The notes under the pieces are model-generated. The model saw only the letters and a program-made list of their open reading frames with translations, did no database searches and was not told where the DNA came from. Positions 1 through 5,331 of a stretch of DNA of 6,817 nt are shown piece after piece. The number at the start of each line of letters is the position of its first letter. Positions within the stretch are counted from its first letter, which is position 1. Both the position numbers and the translations under genes were made by a program. Origin of the DNA: DASRHY01 sp046765875 (lineage in GTDB: Bacteria > Actinomycetota > Actinomycetes > Propionibacteriales > Kribbellaceae); assembly GCA_046765875.1 (NCBI GenBank), contig JBKPSJ010000171.1, positions 1 to 6,817 of the forward strand. Reading direction: 5' to 3'.

Positions 1-183
1 GTAGGCGTTCAGCACCCAGGCCAGGTTGGCCTGGGAAAAGCCCAGGTCGGCCTGGATCGACGGCAACGCGACGTTCACGATCGTCGCGTCCAACACGATC
101 ATCAACATGCCCGCACACAACACATACAAAGCCAGCCAGCGCTTGCGATCGGCTTGCAGGTCAAGCTCGGCGTTATCTGACAT
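1..183 (-). CDS. DHA2-type MFS multidrug exporter, N-terminal part (cut by window edge)
   Basis: The first 61 codons are present; the rest lies beyond position 1. The protein starts MSDNAELDLQADRKRW, then enters a first hydrophobic helix at about residues 17-40 with the sequence LDATIVNVALPSI. That stretch is the characteristic motif of the 14-helix drug:H+ antiporter family (EmrB/QacA, DHA2), where the Asp in helix 1 is conserved. It is followed by QADLGFSQANLAWVLNAY, the usual loop into helix 2. These proteins export drugs or metabolites across the cytoplasmic membrane using the proton gradient. The ATG at 183 is preceded by AGGACGG (194-200) about 10 nt upstream, an acceptable but not ideal Shine-Dalgarno site. 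The substrate cannot be told from this fragment. The family call is secure. Confidence 0.9.
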   Translation of the reverse strand, partial: MSDNAELDLQADRKRWLALYVLCAGMLMIVLDATIVNVALPSIQADLGFSQANLAWVLNAY

Positions 184-464
184 TTCGGTGATTCCGTCCT
201 GTTCGTTATGTCGGTTGCCCGGTAAGACCGCTGCCGGCTGCCGGATTCATCGGTTGCATGCGGAGCGGCCCTCACCTGTACGTCGGATCAGATGCGGCGT
301 TCTCGACAGCCGGACCGAAACTCGTTCGGCCTTCCACCGGGAGCCTCATCCCCATGACCGTCGCAGCGCGGGCCGGTCCGAGGGAAAGGCCGACTGGGCA
401 TGACGGCAGTGCGTCCGCGACATCACCGCAGGTCAGACGCGCTTTCCGGTCCGGATCGCGGTCG

Positions 465-479
465 CGTCGATCGTCGACG
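465..479. repeat. Short inverted repeat CGTCGA-TCG-TCGACG
   Basis: Perfect 6-bp arms are separated by 3 nt. A second pair, GGTCCG (448-453) and CGGACC (478-483), partly encloses it, so the region could fold as a longer hairpin or serve as an operator. There is no T-tract, so it is not a classical terminator. In DNA this rich in CG and TCGA words such a repeat can occur by chance. Confidence 0.35.
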
Positions 480-576
480 GACCAGGTCGGCGAGCCCGCC
501 GGCGCGGGTCCCGGGGGTCCGCACCCGCCCGTCGGGGCTAGCACCCCCGACCAGGGTCCGCGCCCTCGCACAACGT

Positions 577-587
577 GGTGCGAACCC
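577..587 (-). repeat. Inverted copy of the array unit, left side
   Basis: The plus strand reads GGTGCGAACCC, the reverse complement of GGGTTCGCACC. It lies 28 bp before the first direct unit and has the opposite orientation to the twelve units in the array. Confidence 0.6.
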
Positions 588-614
588 CTGGACGGGGCGG
601 TAACCCTCGCAGCC

Positions 615-834
615 GGGGTTTCGCATCCCCAGCCGGGGTTCGCGTCCAGCCAGGTTTCGCACCCGAGCGGGGGTTCGCGCTCGCGCCAGGGGTTCGCACC
701 CTACCGCGGGTTCGCGCTCCCGCCTGGGGTTCGCGCCCTACCGCGGGTTCGCGCTCCCGCCGGGGGTTCGCGCCCTCAGTGGGGGTTCGCACCCTCAGCC
801 GGGGGTTCGCGCCCGCAGCCCGGGTTCGCGCCCC
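615..834. repeat. Degenerate tandem array of 12 GGGTTCGC(A/G)CCC units
   Basis: The core TTCGC begins at 620, 639, 656, 674, 693, 711, 730, 748, 767, 786, 806 and 825. The spacings are therefore 19, 17, 18, 19, 18, 19, 18, 19, 19, 20 and 19 bp. Each core is preceded by 2-5 G and most are followed by (A/G)CCC or (A/G)CTCC, so a unit can form a small G/C stem with a TTCGCR loop. The linkers are short and related (CTACCGC, CTCAGCC, CCGCC). The period is not a multiple of 3 and wavers, so the reading frame drifts along the array and no constant peptide repeat results; this argues against coding. The array lies between the 3' end of the 907-1425 gene and the upstream region of the MFS gene. Its function is unknown. 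Confidence 0.85.
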
Positions 835-841
835 GGCATGA

Positions 842-855
842 GGGGGTGCGAACCC
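842..855 (-). repeat. Inverted copy of the array unit, right side
   Basis: The plus strand reads GGGGTGCGAACCCC, the reverse complement of GGGGTTCGCACCCC, only 12 bp after the last direct core. A further decayed inverted copy, GGTGGGAACC, follows at about 864-873. With the copy at 577-587 it brackets the array. Confidence 0.65.
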
Positions 856-906
856 CGGCACGGGGTGGGAACCATCGCAGACCGGTAAGCCGCCGCCGCG
901 GGTGGG

Positions 907-1425
907 TCAGGACAGGCGGGGGTGGCGGCGGGTACGGCGGTGCAGGACGCGCGGGAGGCGGGTCCGGGTCGATGCGGGCGTACCCGGCGGAGGTGCCGCG
1001 GCCGGCTGGCGCTCGTCACGGGCGTCGTGAACCCGGCCGGTCGGCTCGAGCATCAGCAGCGACGACCCGGTCTTCCACCGTTCCAGCTGATGGTCCAGAT
1101 CGGATGCGTTCAGCCGGTCGGTACGCATCGCCTGAGCGGCCTCGGTCCATTCGTCGGTGCCGGGCTCCAGCCGGCGTACCCGGGCCTCCCAGCGCAGCAG
1201 CCGGGTCAGCGCGGGCTTGGCCGGTACGACGACGTCGGCCACCGACGCGTCGGCCAGCCCCGGCAGCGGCTGCTCATCGGCGTTGTCGTCGCCGGCCAGC
1301 ACTACGTAACCGCCATCGACCGTCACGAACCACGCCGGCAGGTGCCGCTGCTGGCCCGGCCACGCCAGCCAGACCAGCCCGGCCTTCTTCATCGCCGCGG
1401 CAACGTCGTCCGGAACCTCGCTCAC
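907..1425 (-). CDS. Conserved actinobacterial protein of unknown function (172 aa)
   Basis: I do not recognise a named gene, but the composition is that of a real protein. Residues 1-115 have a clear alternating pattern: MSEVPDDVAAAMKKAGLVWL, then AWFVTVDGGYVVLAGD, a PLPGLADA turn, ADVVVPAK and RLLRWEARVRRLEPGTDEW. This resembles small actinobacterial proteins annotated only as hypothetical. The WEARVRRLEPGTDEW segment and the beta-rich start faintly recall pyridoxamine-phosphate-oxidase-like split barrels, which is speculation. From about residue 120 the chain becomes a Pro/Ala/Arg-rich tail (PAAAPPPGTPASTR, then RRTRRHPRLS), probably disordered and basic. The start is GTG at 1425, without a strong Shine-Dalgarno site. 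It lies 18 bp after the cupin stop, so the two genes are probably co-transcribed. The repeat array begins about 50 bp beyond its stop. Confidence 0.75.
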   Translation of the reverse strand: MSEVPDDVAAAMKKAGLVWLAWPGQQRHLPAWFVTVDGGYVVLAGDDNADEQPLPGLADASVADVVVPAKPALTRLLRWEARVRRLEPGTDEWTEAAQAMRTDRLNASDLDHQLERWKTGSSLLMLEPTGRVHDARDERQPAAAPPPGTPASTRTRLPRVLHRRTRRHPRLS

Positions 1426-1443
1426 GAGGCTCAGACTAGGGCG

Positions 1444-1893
1444 TCACACCGGTACGGAGTCGTATCTGCCCGAGATCGCAGCCCGGGTCACCACGTCGCG
1501 CAGGCTGTCGGGCCCGAGCGTCGCGAGTTCGAGGAACATCTCCTCGAGCCCGCCCGGCACCATCAAGGTGAGGAGGCGGCCACCGGAGGCACCGGCTTCC
1601 AGCACGTGCGGAGTGCCGCGCGGCACCAGGATGTACGCGCCGGGGCCGGCCGGGATCTTCTCCTGCCCCACCGTGAAGGTGAACTCGCCGTCGAGCACGT
1701 AGAAGGACTCCTCCATGCGGCGGTGCATGTGCGGCACCGTCCAGGCACCCTCATCGCCGGCGAACTCGACCAGCGAGAACGAGCGGTCCGTGATGTCTGT
1801 GCCGGCCGCGATGATCCGCATCCGTGCGACGCCCAGATCGGCGACCTGCCCTTGATCCGGTGTCACCACGTGGGCCTGTCCTGGGTGGATCAT
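1444..1893 (-). CDS. Small single-domain cupin protein (149 aa)
   Basis: One conserved beta-barrel (cupin_2 type) fills the protein. Cupin motif 1 is at residues 54-76: PHMHRRMEESFYVLDGEF, giving metal ligands H55, H57 and E61. Motif 2 is at about 85-100: GAYILVPRGTPHVLEA, with H96 as the fourth ligand, so a divalent metal site is intact. Stand-alone cupins of this length include dioxygenases, isomerases and ligand-binding proteins; the sequence does not say which. The ATG at 1893 is supported by a strong ribosome binding site just upstream. The gene is divergent from the HxlR regulator and leads the two-gene unit that ends with the 907-1425 gene. Control by that regulator is likely from context but not shown. 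Confidence 0.92.
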   Translation of the reverse strand: MIHPGQAHVVTPDQGQVADLGVARMRIIAAGTDITDRSFSLVEFAGDEGAWTVPHMHRRMEESFYVLDGEFTFTVGQEKIPAGPGAYILVPRGTPHVLEAGASGGRLLTLMVPGGLEEMFLELATLGPDSLRDVVTRAAISGRYDSVPV

Positions 1894-1996
1894 GGCCTCC
1901 CCTTTCTCATGGCATCACCGTCGTCCGGAGGCTGTCCCGGCCGCAATATCAGAGAATGAAGTTGGCAACCCGGCCGGACGGCGCGAACCTCGGGAT
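1894..1996. promoter_or_regulatory. Divergent intergenic region between cupin and HxlR genes
   Basis: About 100 bp separate the two start codons, enough for two back-to-back promoters and a shared operator. TTGGCA at 1962-1967 (plus) and its complement TGCCAA on the other strand could contribute to a -35, but I see no convincing -10 at the right distance on either strand. The assignment rests on gene arrangement. Confidence 0.5.
1896..1904 (-). promoter_or_regulatory. Ribosome binding site of the cupin gene
   Basis: Read on the minus strand the sequence is AAGGGGAGG followed by CC and ATG. It is a near-complete anti-16S match and fixes the start at 1893 rather than the in-phase-unsupported ATG at 1910. 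Confidence 0.75.
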
Positions 1997-2659
1997 ATGC
2001 GCACGTACGGGCAGTACTGCCCGATCGCCCGGACATCGGAGCTGATCGCGGAACGCTGGACGCCGATCATCGTCCGGAACCTGTTCAACGGGTGCCGGAC
2101 GTTCACCGAGATCAGGCAGGGCGCGCCGGGCATCCCGACGGCGTTGCTGGCGAGTCGCCTGACCATGCTCGAGCGTGTCGGCATCGTGGAGCGGCAGGCA
2201 GCGCCGGGCGGGCGCGGCTCGCATTACCGGCTGACCGAGATGGGTCAGGACCTCCGTGCGGTCTGCGACGCGATGGGGCAGTGGGGCGCGCGCTGGCTGG
2301 AGATCGAGCCGCACCACATCGACGCCGCGTATGTGCTGTGGGCAACCACCAAGCTGGTCGACGTCGCCAAGCTGCCGGACCGGACGGTGGTCGTACGGTT
2401 CGACCTGCGCGACGCCACGGACACGTACTGGCTGGTGCTTCGGAAACCGGTGCCGGAGTTGTGCACCCGTGGCACCGGCTATGTCGAGGACCTGGTCGTA
2501 CGGACGGACTCGAGGACCCTGGTCGACATCCACCTCGAACGCACGACATACGCGGCCGCGATGCGTTCCGAACGGCTGGCGGTCGAAGGACCCCGGCGGC
2601 TCGCCGAAGACTTCGTGACGTGGATCCGGCCGAGCCCCTACGCGGGCGTCAGAAGGTGA
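1997..2659 (+). CDS. HxlR-family winged-helix regulator with C-terminal SCP2-like domain (220 aa)
   Basis: Residues 6-100 are an HxlR (DUF24) winged helix: YCPIARTSELIAERWTPIIV, then TFTEIRQGAPGIPTALLASR as recognition region, RLTMLERVGIVER, and the wing GGRGSHYRLTEMG. C8 sits at the N-terminal Cys position that is redox- or electrophile-sensing in members such as YodB and HypR. Typical HxlR proteins are 100-150 aa; this one continues with about 100 residues (VVVRFDLRDATDTYWLVLRK to LAVEGPRRLAEDFVTWI) that look like an SCP2-type sterol-carrier fold, a known arrangement in actinobacteria and possibly a ligand pocket. The frame is open upstream to 1892, but that start would overlap the cupin start on the other strand and add an unrelated 35-residue Arg/Pro-rich leader. 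ATG 1997 begins exactly at the conserved domain, with only a weak CGGGA before it. It probably controls itself and the divergent cupin gene. Confidence 0.9.
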   Translation: MRTYGQYCPIARTSELIAERWTPIIVRNLFNGCRTFTEIRQGAPGIPTALLASRLTMLERVGIVERQAAPGGRGSHYRLTEMGQDLRAVCDAMGQWGARWLEIEPHHIDAAYVLWATTKLVDVAKLPDRTVVVRFDLRDATDTYWLVLRKPVPELCTRGTGYVEDLVVRTDSRTLVDIHLERTTYAAAMRSERLAVEGPRRLAEDFVTWIRPSPYAGVRR

Positions 2660-2708
2660 TCGCAGCCACATCGTGAGGGACGTCACCGACCGGCCCGGCG
2701 GTACACCG

Positions 2709-2714
2709 TACTCT
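2709..2714 (+). promoter_or_regulatory. Possible -10 box for a leaderless CitE-like transcript
   Basis: TACTCT fits the actinobacterial TANNNT pattern and ends 7 nt before the ATG, so the transcript would begin at about the first codon. That would agree with the lack of a Shine-Dalgarno site. No good -35 is seen about 17 bp upstream (CCGACC at best), so the call is tentative. Confidence 0.3.
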
Positions 2715-2721
2715 GCCGGAC

Positions 2722-3681
2722 ATGACCGAGAAGACGCTGCGGGCCCGGCGGTCCTGCCTGGCCACGCCCGGCTCGAACCCGCGGTTCCTGGAGAAGGCGA
2801 AGGGCCTCGACGCCGACCAGGTGTTCCTCGACCTGGAGGACTCGGTCGCGCCGATCGCGAAGGTGGACGCGCGCAAGAACATCGTTGCCGCGCTCAACGA
2901 GGGCGGCTGGGGTAACAAGACCCGGGTGGTCCGGGTGAACGACTGGACCACCGAATGGACCTACGCCGACATGATCGAGGTGGTCTCCGGCGCCGGTGCC
3001 AACCTCGACTGCGTCATGCTGCCGAAGGTGCAGACCGCCGAGCAGATAATCGCTCTCGACTTGCTGCTCACCCAGCTGGAGAAGTCGCACGGGCTCGAGC
3101 AGGGCCGGCTCGGCATCGAGGCGCAGATCGAGAACGCCCTCGGGCTGAACAACGTCAACGCCATCGCGCAGGCCTCACCGCGGGTGGAGACGATCATCTT
3201 CGGCCCGGCCGACTTCATGGCCAGCATCAACATGAAGTCGCTGGTGGTCGGTGAGCAGCCGCAGGGGTACGACGTCGGCGACGCGTACCACTACATCCTG
3301 ATGCGGATCCTGATGGCGGCCCGGGCGTACGGCAAGCAGGCCATCGACGGCCCGTACCTGCAGATCAAGGACGTCGAGGGGTACAAGCGCGTGGCCGGCC
3401 GGTCCGCTGCGCTCGGCTTCGACGGCAAGTGGGTGCTGCACCCTGACCAGATCGCAGCGGCCAACGAGGTGTACTCGCCGCGCCAGGAGGACTACGACCA
3501 CGCCGAGAACATCCTCGACGCGTACGAGTACTTCACGTCCGAGCAGGGCGGCGCGAAGGGCGCGGTGATGCTCGGCGACGAGATGATCGACGAGGCCTCG
3601 CGCAAGATGGCGCTGGTGATCTCGGCCAAGGGACGCGCCGCCGGCATGAGCCGCACCGACATCTGGCAGCCGCCGGCGTAG
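2722..3681 (+). CDS. HpcH/HpaI aldolase / CitE-like lyase, probably L-malyl-CoA (beta-methylmalyl-CoA) lyase type (319 aa)
   Basis: The protein is a full-length TIM-barrel of the CitE/malyl-CoA lyase group. Visible landmarks are RRSCLATPGSNPRFLEKA (9-26, CoA/substrate entrance), VFLDLEDSV (34-42), RVVRVND (68-74, with substrate-binding Arg), VMLPKVQT (98-105), EAQIENALG (133-141), GPADFMAS (161-168), AIDGPY (207-212) and GKWVLHPDQI (235-244). By family analogy E137 and D164 bind Mg2+. Such enzymes cleave malyl-CoA or methylmalyl-CoA to glyoxylate and acetyl- or propionyl-CoA, as in the ethylmalonyl-CoA pathway, or act on citramalyl-CoA. No citrate lyase alpha/gamma subunit is nearby, so citrate lyase itself is unlikely. 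No crotonyl-CoA reductase or mutase gene lies in the window, so the exact substrate is open. The ATG at 2722 lacks a good Shine-Dalgarno site; a TACTCT box at 2709-2714 would place a transcript start at or next to the ATG. Confidence 0.88.
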   Translation: MTEKTLRARRSCLATPGSNPRFLEKAKGLDADQVFLDLEDSVAPIAKVDARKNIVAALNEGGWGNKTRVVRVNDWTTEWTYADMIEVVSGAGANLDCVMLPKVQTAEQIIALDLLLTQLEKSHGLEQGRLGIEAQIENALGLNNVNAIAQASPRVETIIFGPADFMASINMKSLVVGEQPQGYDVGDAYHYILMRILMAARAYGKQAIDGPYLQIKDVEGYKRVAGRSAALGFDGKWVLHPDQIAAANEVYSPRQEDYDHAENILDAYEYFTSEQGGAKGAVMLGDEMIDEASRKMALVISAKGRAAGMSRTDIWQPPA

Positions 3682-3682
3682 C

Positions 3683-3714
3683 TTGACACCCGGCCGCCGG
3701 GCCCGTCGTACTTG
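3683..3714 (+). promoter_or_regulatory. Candidate promoter of the MDR oxidoreductase gene
   Basis: TTGACA at 3683-3688 is a perfect -35 consensus, beginning 2 bp after the stop of the CitE-like gene. The expected -10 zone holds GTACTTG (3708-3714), with TACTTG being the nearest to TANNNT, at a spacing of 19-20 bp that is longer than optimal. A GC-rich inverted repeat lies between the two boxes. It suggests that the MDR gene can be transcribed separately from the lyase gene. Confidence 0.4.
3689..3701. repeat. Inverted repeat CCCGG-CCG-CCGGG in the promoter spacer
   Basis: The repeat has perfect 5-bp arms with a 3-nt centre, directly after the TTGACA box. Its place suits an operator for the MDR promoter. 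It could also be a weak hairpin at the end of the upstream gene, but there is no T-tract. Confidence 0.4.
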
Positions 3715-3728
3715 GACCAGGGCCACCT

Positions 3729-3736
3729 GGGGAGGG
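3729..3736 (+). promoter_or_regulatory. Ribosome binding site of the MDR gene
   Basis: GGGGAGGG ends 4 nt before ATG 3741 (the GGGGAG core ends 6 nt before). It supports this start over the later in-frame ATG at 3768, where the conserved domain begins. Confidence 0.7.
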
Positions 3737-3740
3737 CGCC

Positions 3741-4730
3741 ATGACGGTCGGCGAGACCGAGGGCACGATGCGTGCGATCGTCCAGCACGAGTACGGCTCG
3801 GCCGACACGTGGCGGGTGGAGAAGATCGCCAAGCCGAAGGCTTCCGGCAAGAAGGTCCTGGTCCGCGTTCACGCCGCCGGTCTGGACCGCGGTACGTGGC
3901 ACCTGATGACCGGCAAGCCGTACGTGATGCGCCCCGCCGTCGGGTTCCGCGGTCCGCGCCAGCCGGTGCCGGGCCGCGACCTGGCCGGCACCGTGGTCGA
4001 GGTGGGCGCCGAGGTGACGCGGTTCGCGCCCGGTGATGAGGTGTACGGCATCGCCGGCGGCGGCACGCTCGCGGAGTTCGCGACACCGCATCAGGACAAG
4101 CTCGACCACAAGCCGGCCAACCTGTCCTTCGAGCAGGCAGCCGTAGTACCGGTCTCGTGCCTGACCGCACTGCAGGCCCTCGACGTCGGGCGGATCCGGA
4201 CCGGGCAGCGCGTGCTGGTGATCGGTGCGTCGGGCGGCGTCGGCAGCTACCTCGTGCAACTGGCGAAGGTCTACCGCGCCGAGGTCACCGGTGTATGCGG
4301 GCCGGCAAAGGTCAATCTGGTCAAGTTCCTGGGTGCCGACCGGGTGCTCGACTACACGATCGACGACTTCGCCGACGGCCCGTACCGGTACGACTTGATC
4401 TTCGACATCGGGGGCAACCCGTCGCTGGAGCGGCTGCGGCGGGCGCTGACGCCGACCGGCACCCTCGTCATCGTCGGCGGCGAGGGGGGCGGCGCCTGGT
4501 TCGGCGGGCTGGGCCGACCGCTGCGGGCCCGGCTGTTGTCGCCGCTCACCCGGCAGCGGCTGACCAACTTCGTCGGCCGCGGACGCGGACTCGAGCGGCT
4601 CACCGATTACCTGAAGTCGGGAACCGTCAAGCCGTGCCTGGACTCGTCGTACCCGCTGGACCGGGCCGCCGAGGCGATGCGGAGGCTGGACGCCGGTCAG
4701 GTTCGCGGCAAGGTCGCGGTCACGGTCTGA
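3741..4730 (+). CDS. Zinc-independent MDR oxidoreductase, NAD(P)H:quinone-reductase-like (329 aa)
   Basis: The protein has the usual medium-chain dehydrogenase/reductase order. The N-terminal GroES-like part contains MRAIVQHEYGSADTW (10-24), KVLVRVHAAGLDRGTWHLMTGK (38-59), PVPGRDLAGTVVEVG (75-89) and FAPGDEVYG (95-103). The Rossmann part contains VLVIGASGGVGSYLVQLAK (158-176), YDLIFDIGG (217-225) and TGTLVIVGGEGG (239-250). The nucleotide motif GASGGVG (162-168) is intact. The structural Cys cluster and the catalytic Cys/His of zinc alcohol dehydrogenases are missing, so it belongs with quinone oxidoreductase-like enzymes that reduce quinones or activated alkenes with NADPH. The substrate is not predictable. 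It ends in an 11-bp tail-to-tail overlap with the minus-strand HTH-VOC gene. Being about 1 kb downstream of an HxlR regulator, it may belong to an electrophile response, which is inference. Confidence 0.9.
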   Translation: MTVGETEGTMRAIVQHEYGSADTWRVEKIAKPKASGKKVLVRVHAAGLDRGTWHLMTGKPYVMRPAVGFRGPRQPVPGRDLAGTVVEVGAEVTRFAPGDEVYGIAGGGTLAEFATPHQDKLDHKPANLSFEQAAVVPVSCLTALQALDVGRIRTGQRVLVIGASGGVGSYLVQLAKVYRAEVTGVCGPAKVNLVKFLGADRVLDYTIDDFADGPYRYDLIFDIGGNPSLERLRRALTPTGTLVIVGGEGGGAWFGGLGRPLRARLLSPLTRQRLTNFVGRGRGLERLTDYLKSGTVKPCLDSSYPLDRAAEAMRRLDAGQVRGKVAVTV

Positions 4731-5331
4731 CCTGCGCCATCAGCGCCAGGTAGTGCCCATCGGGGTCCTTGAAGAACGCCATCCACTCCTCGACACCGTC
4801 GTCGTGCTTGTGGATCAGGTGCGGCGCCCCCTCGAACTCGATGCCGCGGGCAACGAGTTCGTCGTACGCCGACTGGATCTCGTCGACCTGGAAGTACAGG
4901 ATCGACGGCGCGCCGGGTTCCTCGGCGGCGCTGAGGAACAGCCTGGTGCCGCCGCAGTCGAAGAACGCCAGGTCGCCGAAGGTGTACAGATGCGGCAGGC
5001 CGAGCACCTCGCCGTACCAGTGCACCGCCTTCGCGATGTCGGTCACCGGCCGGGAGATCTGGCCGATCGGGCCGAGCTGGACCATGGTGGGTGCTCCCTT
5101 CTTCGCCGGGCTGGTGACCGGTACGCCGCGCCAGCCGCGAAGCTCGGCCCGTGACGACAGGCCGAGCTTCATCAGCGCGTTGGCGACGTGGTACTTGACC
5201 GCGTCCACCGACGTACCGCGCCGGGCGGCGATCTCGCGGTTGGTCATCCCGTGCCGTACGGCGTCGACGACCCGCCATTCCGCGGGTGTCAGCACGTCGG
5301 GGTGCCGGGGCCGGCCACGCGTACCGCTCAC
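4720..5331 (-). CDS. LuxR-type HTH fused to a VOC (glyoxalase-fold) domain (203 aa)
   Basis: Residues 14-68 are a complete GerE/LuxR DNA-binding domain: LTPAEWRVVDAVRHGMTNRE, IAARRGTSVDAVKYHVANAL, then KLGLSSRAELRGW. After a linker, residues 87-200 form a VOC domain: IGQISRPVTDIAKAVHWYGE, VLGLPHLYTFGDLAFFD, ILYFQVDEIQSAYDEL and FFKDPDGHYLALMAQ. In metal-dependent VOC enzymes a Glu stands where this has A196, and the middle His is replaced around S143/I144, so binding rather than catalysis is plausible; Q91 sits at the first ligand site. The GTG at 5331 overlaps the upstream membrane-protein stop as GTGA, which decides the start and implies coupled translation. A strong internal ribosome binding site precedes M83, so a separate 121-residue VOC protein may also be made. 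It is the last gene of the TetR operon. Confidence 0.88.
   Translation of the reverse strand: MSGTRGRPRHPDVLTPAEWRVVDAVRHGMTNREIAARRGTSVDAVKYHVANALMKLGLSSRAELRGWRGVPVTSPAKKGAPTMVQLGPIGQISRPVTDIAKAVHWYGEVLGLPHLYTFGDLAFFDCGGTRLFLSAAEEPGAPSILYFQVDEIQSAYDELVARGIEFEGAPHLIHKHDDGVEEWMAFFKDPDGHYLALMAQVRP
5094..5100 (-). promoter_or_regulatory. Internal ribosome binding site before the VOC half
   Basis: The minus strand reads AAGGGAG, then 8 nt, then ATG at 5085 (M83 of the fusion). Motif and spacing are close to ideal, better than anything in front of the GTG start of the full gene. A product from here would be 121 aa, the normal size of a stand-alone VOC protein. Confidence 0.6.

Larger units (their letters stand above)
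184..614. other. Gene-free stretch upstream of the MFS gene
   Basis: No open frame here has a recognisable protein, and those that exist have the arginine/proline/serine-rich make-up of chance frames in GC-rich DNA. The part next to 183 should hold the MFS promoter, but I see no clear -35/-10 pair. Two short inverted repeats are present: CCGAA/TTCGG (315-329) and CGTCGA/TCGACG (465-479). Imperfect or inverted members of the downstream repeat family begin at 554 (GGGTCCGCGCCC) and 577. Confidence 0.5.

Noticed and set aside
615..834. CRISPR array
   Set aside because: Units recur every 17-20 bp with no room for spacers of about 30 bp, and no cas gene is present.
615..834. tRNA genes, because of the GGTTCG motif
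   Set aside because: No acceptor, D or anticodon arms surround any of the units.
615..834. G-quadruplex cluster from the repeated GGGG runs
   Set aside because: The runs are separated by about 15 nt and most lie next to C-runs that would pair with them, so canonical quadruplexes are unlikely.
538..861. Minus-strand frame with peptide repeats such as GARTRGRVRTPG
   Set aside because: The peptide pattern is only the translation of the DNA repeat and changes as the 18/19-bp period shifts frame. No start signal supports it.
258..1439. Long plus-strand open frame (393 codons) across the repeat array and on into the region opposite the 907-1425 gene
   Set aside because: It is rich in Arg/Pro/Gly/Ser, has no domain, runs through the frame-drifting repeats and is antisense to a better-supported gene. 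It is open because stop codons are rare in GC-rich DNA.
1892..1996. Longer N-terminus for the HxlR regulator starting at 1892
   Set aside because: It would overlap the cupin start codon on the other strand, remove the divergent promoter space and add 35 residues unlike the family.
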